Origin: Helichrysum umbraculigerum
Lineage: Eukaryota > Streptophyta > Magnoliopsida > Asterales > Asteraceae
DNA: 64,000 nt
Assembly: GCA_949592205.1 (NCBI GenBank)
Contig: CATIUR010000001.1
Span: forward strand, 333,752,250-333,816,249
Direction: 5' to 3'
Shown: in pieces, positions 53,631 to 62,257 of the stretch
How the letters are laid out: the number at the start of each line of letters is the position of its first letter
Numbering within the stretch: position 1 is the first letter of the stretch
Program-made: the position numbers and the translations under genes
Notes under the pieces: generated by a model
Database searches by the model: none
The model's input: the letters and a program-made list of their open reading frames with translations, nothing else
Told to the model about the DNA's origin: nothing

Positions 53631-53764
53631 GTATTTTCTCATTTATCTATTTATTTTATTTTATCGCTTTCGTGTATTAAGTCAAGGTCCTTTAGGGTTG
53701 AGTTTCCTAGTTGCTCTAGATTAATTGTTATTTTCCGCTGCATATGTTAATCTAGTTAGGGAAT
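53631..53764 (+). repeat. Copia A 5' LTR, second segment
   Basis: This is U5-like sequence (TTATTTTCCGCTGCATATG) that continues 18,633 once Athila-2 is removed and continues again at about 56,070 once the solo LTR is removed. Confidence 0.65.
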
Positions 53765-56064
53765 TGTAACACCCCAATTTTTAAGGTATTATTTTGTGAA
53801 TAGTTATGTAATTATTTTAAAAGTATTATAATTATGAAAGTTATAAAATAAAATAAACCACGAATGGTTTATTAGTTCCAGACAATAGGAGTTAAAGGGG
53901 ATGGAAATAATACAGTAAATATGTATAGTACGTATAGATGTTAGTATAATTCCTTTAACTTCTAAAATCATCCAGAACTTACTTCCGTGAAGAACAAAAC
54001 TCGCCAGTATCAATCTCAAGTCAAGAAATCAGTGTTTAATCTTCAATTCAAGCTTCAATTATCAGAATCATCATCTTCTATCTTCTCTTAATCCTTGTAA
54101 GTAGTTTTCTTTCCTTTATGAACCCTAGAAATGGGTTCTTCATAGGTTTTGAGAGGGAGATGAGAATGATTTGGAATTAGGGCTTGTAATTGTTAAAATT
54201 ATATTAGTCTAGCTTAGTAATGATGATTGATAGTTTAATTGCATCATAGAATTGAAAGATAGCGATTAGGGTTCATGGGGGTTTCTCATGAATCATGTCA
54301 AATTAGTTTAAAAGTGTTATTAGAAAGATTGTTAGATGATTATTGAGTAAGAATGATAGTAAAGTTCATATGAACGCCTTAACTATGATTATTAAAGTGT
54401 AATTACTTAAATTAGTGAAAGTGAAATTAGTAAACTCAAAGTGGGGGAGAAGAATTTAGATGAAAATTAGATACAATATGATTAGTTGTTTTAATAGTGT
54501 GTTACATATATATGTGATAGGTGTTAAAGAAGAGTTACCATCAATTGATCACCTCACTACAAGTTGTTCCAAGCATCAAGGTGAGTAATATGAAAGTGAT
54601 TAGATAATAATTAAGTGATTCAGATTGCTTCCGAGCAAGAGATTCACTTAGTTATGTAAAGTATTAATAATTAGTGCATTGTTATGAAATGAATTTGATA
54701 AGATATAATTGATAAGAGCGGTTGACTTATGTTGGCCATATTATGATTAGTATGGTTAACTTGAATTAACCATTTGTGACTAGAATAGCTAATCAAGATT
54801 AGCTATGCCATGATTAGTAGCCACTTACGTGGTTAAATGCGATTAGACTAGCTAATTGATATTAGCTAGAATGATTAGTAGATATGTGCACATATGAGAG
54901 GGAATTTCAAGAAAAGGGAAGTAGTTTAAATACTTTGCTTGTTATTTTGTTATTATATAATAATGCATTGTATTGACTAGTTAATGATTTTGATTAGTTC
55001 TTCATATTCTCACTAAGCTATATGCTTAATTAGTTAAGTTATGTGTAAGTACAAGTGGAAGCAATAAAGGAAAGGATATAGCTAAAGGATAGCGTGGATT
55101 GCTTGTTGTAAGTCTATAACAAGCCCTATCTCTATAATTATCGTTATGGTTCAAACTTGTGTAAGTCGCCCAGTGAACTTGACTTGGTCAAGTTGAAAGT
55201 CAACTATATGTTTTGAGATTAAGAAATGGTAAAGGTTTTGTCGTAACCTTGTAAAATTGTGAACAGATGCTTGTTATATGATTTTTAGTGAAATTTAGAA
55301 ATAGTGTGTAGTAGTTAACTTGGGTTACTCAATGTATGTATGAAAGTAGTAGTGAAATGATTGTGTTAATGTTAATTGGTTGAAATGGGTCAAAATGGGT
55401 CAAAACGGGTTAACAATAACCCCAGTGATTAAATTGTGTTATAGTAAGAGTATAGAACTTTGGTCAATTGCTTTAAATTTGTTATAGCATATTAGAAATA
55501 TGGACAAAAATCCCAGACCCAAATGCGATTAGTTTGTGAGTTGACTTGTTTCCTAAAAGGGGTTAAATTAGCCTTAAATTGGTCACAGGTTCTAATCAGT
55601 CGTTTTTTTCAAAATGGAAAGTTGTATTTTAACATATGAAAGGTGTTAGTAAAGTTTCAAGTCTTAATAATACTCGATTAAAAAGTTATGCAGATTTTAG
55701 TTTTACGATTTGGTAATTAGAAGTGCAGAAAATTGCACAGACATGTAGTCTGCTGGAAATGGGTGGTACCCGGCGGGTAATTCCCTACCCGGCGGGTAAG
55801 GTGATATCCGGTGGGTAATCCGGCGGGTAACACCAGCGGGTAACTAAAGCTGATCTCTTATCAAAACTTGTGTCGAATGACTAGGAAGTACCCGGCGAGT
55901 AACAGCCTTAGCCGGCGGGTAACAGCCCAGTTCAGCAACATTTTTCTAAGTCTATAAATGAATAGTATAAATAGTATATGGACCTATTATACTTCCGCAT
56001 TAGTTAAGTAACTTTGTAAAGAGTAGTTAGTTGTTAAAATAAAAAAAATAATTTGGGCGTTTCA
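53765..56064 (+). mobile_element. Chromovirus solo LTR (2,300 bp)
   Basis: It begins TGTAACACCCC and ends TTGGGCGTTTCA, with worn inverted termini. The perfect 5-bp duplication GGAAT is at 53,760-53,764 and 56,065-56,069. There is no internal region. A leader-like stretch lies near 54,000-54,110 and a CCGGCGGGTAA cluster at 55,768-55,922, followed by TATAAAT-like sequence near 55,955-55,975. It contains no gene. The family resembles, but is not identical to, the LTR at 58,282-60,400. Confidence 0.88.
55768..55922. repeat. CCGGCGGGTAA cluster in chromovirus solo LTR
   Basis: Seven near copies of ACCCGGCGGGTAA lie in about 155 bp, with single-base variants such as TCCGGTGGGTAA and ACCCGGCGAGTAA. 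Confidence 0.85.
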
Positions 56065-56082
56065 GGAATAGAAAACCTAATA

Positions 56083-56093
56083 GTGGTATCAGA
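56083..56093 (+). promoter_or_regulatory. Copia A primer binding site (tRNA-iMet)
   Basis: TGGTATCAGAG follows the end of the copia A LTR. It first looks as if it belongs to the solo LTR at 53,765, but the GGAAT duplication ends that element before the primer site. Confidence 0.75.
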
Positions 56094-57065
56094 GACATAG
56101 CTTAATAATGTTAGCAATGCAAAATGTAGATAAAATATATTTGGAAATATAATTATTTTTATTTTTGTCCAAATAATTAAATTAAGTATATATGTATAAT
56201 AGATTTGTATATGTATATAGTTAATTTACTTACTAATAAGACCTTAGTATTTTAATTGTTTAAAATATACGCTCAATTTTAAAATGTTTTAAAATAGAAC
56301 CCTGAACCTTAAATGTTTAATAGAGACCTTATATAATATAATTTATATATACGTATCATTAAAGTCTAGATACATCGTCAGTCAATCGATAAATCGGCTC
56401 ACCCATAGTGAACAAACTATAAGAGAGGTTAAGGCGGGTCGCTCAGCTTCCCTAAAGAAGTAGGTTTTTAATAAGCTTCGCGCTGACATGCTTCTCCGCC
56501 TCTATGAGCGTTCAATGGAGCTACCGAGGACTTTTGATAGGATGATGTCAAGATTAAAAGTATAGACTTAGAAGTACTAAAACAAAATCCCGTTTTAGCT
56601 ATAAAAAATGTGAATAGTATGCTAACCCATGAAAACCGCACATCTTTTGTTTGGACTGTTAATGGAGCGTGTGTGGTTTACCTGCACATTAATATGAGAA
56701 CATAAGTGAGAGGTGGTGTGAGACTCGCGATTCTCGAGCGTACTCGAGCCTGGGACCACGCGGGGTTTGCATGGTTAAATTCACCATCTTGTTCATGATC
56801 CTCGACATCTCAGTCATGAATGGTAGATGAGCATAACCGAGATAAATATGCCATTGGTGGAAATCAGTGAATCTCAAAAGACCTAGGAATTTCTTAGAGA
56901 ATGAAATTGGCAAGAGCATTGTCTACCTAAAATAAATTCGCAATATGATTACGGCAACCCTTTTTATAAAACGAATCTAAAATATGGATCCTGGCCTTAA
57001 TTTGGAAATCGGGTAATAAATTAAAGAATATTCAAACTAACTAAAACAGTTTTTTTTATCTCAAA
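56094..57065 (+). other. Copia A 5' untranslated leader
   Basis: About 1 kb without open frames between primer site and gag. Only short chance ORFs; no other feature seen. Confidence 0.55.
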
Positions 57066-57455
57066 ATGTCTGCTGAAAATGGTAATAATCCTCCTGTTTC
57101 CAATTTTACAAATAACCCACACTTCTCACTACTCTCAGTTCTTCGGAAGGAAAGGCTTACCGGTCCAAATTGTATGGACTGGTTGTGAAACCGTAGGTTC
57201 ACTCGAAGGTACGTGAACAAGGAGTATGTTCTCGACGAGAACAAGGAGTATGTTCTCGATGAGCAAATTCCCACTATTGATAATGATTCAACCCAAGAGG
57301 AGATTGTAGCTCACCGGAAATATTATGTTGATACTGAGTTTTTCGTCAACATAATCCTGTATGGTCAGCCATCTGTATACAATCAGTTTGTAGCCTCATA
57401 TCAAATGGTTTTGAATGAGAATGAGACCTCAATAATGGAACTCCAAAATTGTTGA
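57066..57455 (+). pseudogene. gag: Copia A gag remnant
   Basis: The ATG at 57,066 (MSAENGNNPPVSNF) opens a copia gag with RKERLTGPNCMDWL, the LTG.N..DW motif of the copia gag N-terminus. A TGA at 57,186-57,188 follows, then VNKEYVLDENKEYVLDEQIP, which contains an eight-codon tandem duplication, and VLNENETSIMELQN before a stop. Large parts of gag are missing. This is the oldest coding relic in the window. Confidence 0.75.
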
Positions 57456-58281
57456 GCAAGGGATCAAGAAGATTGATTTGCCCTCTAGCTCAGCAGCTCC
57501 TGTGTTGTCAAATGGTTATGCAAAGAAAAGGAAAAGATATGGAAAAGCTACGAATGGAAAAGCTACGAATGGAAAGTTCAATCGTAGGGCTAAGAGAAAG
57601 ATTGAATCTGAAATTGCACTTGCAAATTACCCATAGGAATCAGTATGTTTTACTGCAACATAGATGGGCACTAGAAGCGTTGCTGCCCAAAATATCTGAA
57701 GGACCTTAAGGTCGAAAAGGATTCAGATATATAAATTATCGAACTTCACAATACTATGACCTCTAATTCGTGGGTCTTGGATACAAGGTGTGGTACTAAC
57801 ATTTTCACTGTATTGCAAGGCCTAAAGAAAAGTAGAAGTTTGAAGCATGGAGATCTCAATTTAGTCATGGGAGACAAGAGAGTCACGCCCATTGGGAAAG
57901 TTTGAGCTCATGCTAAAATCTGGAGTTATGATACATTTAAATAATTGCTGTTATTCGTCAGATATGACAAGCTACATAGTTTCATTTCATGCATGTTTAA
58001 GGATAGTTATCATTTTTCATTTGATAATGAGAATGGTGATAAAGCTTCTCATTGCAAAGGCATATATGAAAATGTTGAATATATCAGCAAAGTCATTTAA
58101 ATGTTGGTTCGTCTGATGAGCTTGATAAATCCAAATTGTGGCAATTATCGTCTTAGGCATGTAAACAAGAAACACATCGCCCAACTCCAAAAGGATGGAG
58201 TGTTGGAATCATTGACCTCAAATCGGATTATGTATGCGAATCTTGTTTATTGGGAAAGATGACTAAATCACCATTCACAGG
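57456..58281 (+). pseudogene. Copia A gag zinc knuckle, protease and pre-integrase remnant
   Basis: In shifting frames I can follow a zinc knuckle near 57,640-57,690 (C-X2-C-X4-H with a stop after the His), then NSWVLDTRCGTNIF near 57,765, which is the copia protease active site (normally DTGC, here DTRC). After that come short pieces with stops and finally RLRHVNKKHIAQLQKDGVLE and RMTKSPFTG of the pre-integrase zinc region. It is cut at 58,281 by the chromovirus insertion. Confidence 0.72.
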
Positions 58282-60400
58282 TATAACACCCTACTCGAAA
58301 ACACAAGGATATTTTTTTTTTTTTTAAAGGAAGCGCAAGATTAGATACAAACCATTGGATTGCATATTTACATTCAAAATGGCAATCCAAATACATATAG
58401 TCTTTAATCTAGATTATTCTAGACGTTACACACGATTAGTTTAGTGTTATAGAAAATCCAAAACATAATGTTATATCATTAACATAGTTAACCAAACAGA
58501 GTGAGCTTGTCAAACATTCCATTCCAAGTACTTCTTGCCCACCCACATACCAAAGTAAACCTGCAAGAAGTAATGAGGGGTTAGCACGAAGCTAAGTGAA
58601 TAAATCTCAAACTATCACCTAACTTGGCTTAACAAATGAATACAGCAAAGCATAGCAACAGTTAATCATGAAGGATCGGTGGTCCTTGGAGTACCCTCAT
58701 GCCGCGGTGGTTCCCCAAGTAACACTTAAAACCAACTGAAGGCCAAATCAGTGGTTAAACCGATAGTTTGGTACTATTACTACTTTCAACATAATTTCAG
58801 TGAACAACACATGTACAAAGCACTTATGAGGTCCAAAGTAATAGTACACAAACCCAACGCGCACGTTGACCCCCGACATTCAAATAGTCCACAACCATCA
58901 TGGAAATCAAGGACACCAATAATCATGTTAAGTATAACCATCATGGCAACCATTAACATAACAATGAAAAATAGTAAAACACGTTTACCCGTTGTAACCA
59001 TATTGTTACAACCAAATCAGACTGAAAGTCCGAGATCCACTCACCCTTGACGAAGATGATCACCACTCAAAGTTCTAATATTATTGAGTCTTCGTCGTAT
59101 CTGAAATCACAATAAAGGTTACAAGTCAATAACTCATTTCAAATGTTCATAACTTGAAATAAATGTACTATTGACATCAAGCTTGTTAATTAAGTTCACA
59201 ACACATCATATGTATATAATTCCATGTATTAACCCGTTATGATACTATATTACAGGTTACTAGATCCTTTAAACATATCACATGTTAAATGAAAGAGTTT
59301 TTAAATCAAAGCTTGGTTTGCTGAAATCGTGATCATAGCCGCCGGCTGGGTCACATGACCCGCCGGTTAACCACCACTAGCCGCCGGCTTCTAACTCAAA
59401 CCGCCGGGCAAATTTAATTTTTCACAAACAGAAACATTTCGTGTTTTAAAGGATCTAGAGGCCGCCGGTTATGGTTCAAAGCCGCCGGCTATATAACACA
59501 AGCCGCCGGCTAGGGCCTATCGCCCGCCGGGTCACCCAACAGATGAACAAACCGCCGGTTGGGGTACATTACCCGCCGGTTTGTTCTTAGTTTCCAGCAC
59601 CTGCAGGTGCAGTTCATAACCTGCTCGAACCTCAAATCACCAAATCGACATTTTCAGTTACAAGACACGATTTTAACCATAAATTTACTCCAAGCAACAC
59701 CTATGAACATGTACTAACAACAAACAAGGTTCATCACACTTCTAAATCCACACATGCATCAATTTTTTTTAAGATATTCAAAACTTTAGCTCAAATTCAT
59801 ATTTCAACTAAGTAATTGCTACAATCTGAAATGCAAGCACATAATCAGTTTACTATGTTCATATATCACATTTCAAGTACGAATTTAACTCCATTCTATC
59901 ATCACTTCACCAAACTCAACATTTCAAGCATTATATGAAAAGAATGGATATTTCACTTACAATTTAGATGAGGAGGTTATAATGAAATGAAGAACAAGTT
60001 GCAAATCAACCTCACAGATTCAATGTGCTAAAATCAGATTGTTGGTATCATTTTCTTTGAGAGGATGTGTGTGTTTTGAGGTGTAAATCAAAATCAGGGA
60101 AATGAAATGAATAAGGTCTGCCTCACCATTTACACTAGGCCAAACACAGTGTAAATTATACCCGTCCTAAATCTATTGTCTAGAACCTAAAAATCATTTA
60201 CGAGAAAAATACATTTTATTATTCCGTCAACTAAATTAATTTAAAACAAGTGATAATTCATTTATCACAATAAGCCAATTGACTAATTGACCTATTAATT
60301 TAACTATCGAAATACACCAAATATTTAAATACAATTTAAATAACAATTAAATTCAGGGAAAATACCGTATTTCAACTAGGCCCATTTCGAGGATGTTACA
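58282..60400 (-). repeat. Chromovirus 3' LTR (about 2.1 kb)
   Basis: It starts TGTAACATCC (minus strand, 60,400) and ends GGGTGTTATA at 58,282. Ten CCGCCGG copies lie at 59,338-59,580. Noncoding otherwise; the ORF at 58,751-59,050 is not supported by codon pattern or homology. Confidence 0.85.
59338..59580. repeat. Ten-copy CCGCCGG cluster in chromovirus LTR
   Basis: Ten copies of CCGCCGG, several as AGCCGCCGGCT, spaced about 20-25 bp apart (one 60-bp gap). AGCCGCC is the GCC-box core recognised by plant ERF transcription factors. Confidence 0.88.
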
Positions 60401-60414
60401 ATTCTTCCCTCCTT
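60401..60414 (-). promoter_or_regulatory. Chromovirus polypurine tract
   Basis: AAGGAGGGAAGAAT on the minus strand directly precedes the 3' LTR and overlaps the pol stop codon. Confidence 0.88.
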
Positions 60415-62254
60415 AAGAAGATTTCGTCCCCGAAATCTCGCCACGCTCAAAAAGAATCGGATAACGTGCCCTCATGCTAGACTCGGTCTCCCAAGATAAG
60501 TTTGGACCCAAACTATGATTCCACTTAACCAATACCATAGGGATCTCCTTCTTTCGAAGTTTAGTCACTTTACGGTCAACAATTTCTACGGGTTCTTCTA
60601 CAAGTCTTTGGCTTAAGTCAACACGCAAATCTTGCAATGGAAGAACTTGGGATTGGTCCTCCACATTGCATTTTCTTAAATAGCACACATTGAAAGTATC
60701 ATGAATACCCGACAATTCAGGAGGAAGATCTAACGACACCGTTTGATCATTGACAACATGTCGAATTTTAAACGGCCCGATGTATCTAGGAGCTAGTTTA
60801 CCCCGTTTCCCAAACCTGATAACACCCTTCCAAGGTGAAACCTTCAAGTAAACCAACTCACCTTCTACAAACGAAACCGGTCGATAACGTGGGTCAGCAT
60901 ACTGTTTCTGTCTATCACGGGCAGCTTTCAATCTATCTCGGGCAATAGCTACCTTATCGGCCGTAATTTGAACTATGTCAGGACCCGCAAACTGCTTTTC
61001 ACCCGCCTCTAACCAACAAGTGGGTGTTCTACACCTACGACCATACAACATTTCATAGGGTGGCATGCCTATACTAGAATGGAAAGAATTATTATAGGCA
61101 AACTCTACTAATGGTAAATGGGAATCCCACGACCCGCCAAATTCTAATACACATGCCCGCAACATGTCCTCCAAGGTTTGAATGGTGCGTTCCGACTGAC
61201 CATCCGTCTGAGGGTGATAAGCCGTACTCAAGTTGACCCTAGAACCCAATTCACGCTGTAAATTCTGCCAAAAACCCGACACAAATCGAGAATCTCTGTC
61301 CGAAACAATCGACAACGGAATCCCATGTCTAATAACCACTTCATTAATGTACAATTGCGCCAATTTACTTAATGATGCCGTCTCACAAGTAGCAAGAAAG
61401 TGAGCACTCTTGGTCAATCTATCAACAATTACCCAAATCATATCATTACCCTTAACAGTTCGGGGTAATTTGGTCACAAAATCCATGGTAATATGTTCCC
61501 ATTTCCACTCAGGAATCTCGAGTTGCTTCAAAGCTCCATACGGTTTTTGATGCTCGGTCTTTACTTGAGAGCAAATATGGCAAGATTCAACAATTCGAGC
61601 TACATCCAACTTCAAAGTAGGCCACCAATACAATGGTTTTAAATCATGATACATTTTGGTGCTTCCGGGATGAATCGACAATCTGGATTTATGAGCCTCC
61701 ATCAATATCACATCCCGAAGTCCACCAAATAATGGGACCCAAACACGAGACTGAAATGTCTTTAATCCACGAGAATCTTCTACCAATAAATCCTTCCTTT
61801 TAAGCATGATTTCTGATTTCAAGTTATGATCCAACAATGCCTCCATCTGAGCCAATTTCAATTTATCGATCAAGTCTGAAGAGATTTCCAAACGCATTAA
61901 ATAAACCCTTTCAGATTTACCCTTTCGACTAAGCGCATCCGCCACCACATTTGCCTTACCCGGATGGTATCGAATCTCACAATCATAATCCTTAATCAAT
62001 TCTAACCATCGCCTTTGCCTCATGTTAAGTTCTTTCTGAGTAAACATATACTGAAGGCTCTTGTGGTCCGTACAAATAACGCATTTGGTTCCATACAGGT
62101 AATGTCTCCAAATCTTTAAGGCAAAAACCACAGCTGCAAGTTCCAAGTCATGGGTAGGATAGTTAATCTCATGAGGTTTCAACTGACGGGAAGCATAGGC
62201 AATAACACGGTCTCGTTGCATTAAAACACAACCTAAACCCGCATGTGAAGCATC
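60413..62254 (-). CDS. pol: Chromovirus pol: RNase H, integrase, chromodomain
   Basis: This begins right after the nonsense codon at 62,255-62,257 (first Met 62,221). RNase H has CDASHAGLGCVL, then THDLELAAVVFALKIWRHYL, CTDHKSLQYMF and VVADALSRK. Integrase has a zinc motif (HPGSTKMYHDLK.., CHICSQVK), a core with D in ITMDFVTKLPRT, D in IVSDRDSRF and E in DGQSERTIQTLED, and a GPF-type LAPRYIGPFKI. The C-terminus (EIVDRKVTKLRKKEIPMVLV, then KWNHSLGPNLSWE) is a chromodomain of the kind that targets chromoviruses to heterochromatin. The frame is intact throughout. Confidence 0.92.
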   Translation of the reverse strand, partial: DASHAGLGCVLMQRDRVIAYASRQLKPHEINYPTHDLELAAVVFALKIWRHYLYGTKCVICTDHKSLQYMFTQKELNMRQRRWLELIKDYDCEIRYHPGKANVVADALSRKGKSERVYLMRLEISSDLIDKLKLAQMEALLDHNLKSEIMLKRKDLLVEDSRGLKTFQSRVWVPLFGGLRDVILMEAHKSRLSIHPGSTKMYHDLKPLYWWPTLKLDVARIVESCHICSQVKTEHQKPYGALKQLEIPEWKWEHITMDFVTKLPRTVKGNDMIWVIVDRLTKSAHFLATCETASLSKLAQLYINEVVIRHGIPLSIVSDRDSRFVSGFWQNLQRELGSRVNLSTAYHPQTDGQSERTIQTLEDMLRACVLEFGGSWDSHLPLVEFAYNNSFHSSIGMPPYEMLYGRRCRTPTCWLEAGEKQFAGPDIVQITADKVAIARDRLKAARDRQKQYADPRYRPVSFVEGELVYLKVSPWKGVIRFGKRGKLAPRYIGPFKIRHVVNDQTVSLDLPPELSGIHDTFNVCYLRKCNVEDQSQVLPLQDLRVDLSQRLVEEPVEIVDRKVTKLRKKEIPMVLVKWNHSLGPNLSWETESSMRARYPILFERGEISGTKSS

Positions 62255-62257
62255 ACA

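Larger units (their letters stand above)
18076..58281 (+). mobile_element. Decayed Ty1-copia element (copia A), host of the central nest
   Basis: The pieces of this element are separated by later insertions: LTR at 18,076-18,633, 53,631-53,764 and about 56,070-56,081, primer site at 56,083, leader to 57,065, then gag and protease remnants to 58,281, where the right-hand chromovirus is inserted. Joined, the LTR is about 0.7 kb. It has a TATA box and ends in TTTCCGCTGCATATG-type U5 sequence. The LTR termini are worn (TG/CA no longer clear). The 3' half is outside the window. Confidence 0.7.

Noticed and set aside
56083..56093. First read as the primer site of the LTR at 53,765
   Set aside because: The GGAAT duplication shows that element ends at 56,064; the primer site belongs to the underlying copia A.
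59338..59580. CRISPR-like regular repeats
   Set aside because: Repeats of 7-11 bp with variable short spacers in a plant LTR; no cas genes, not an array.
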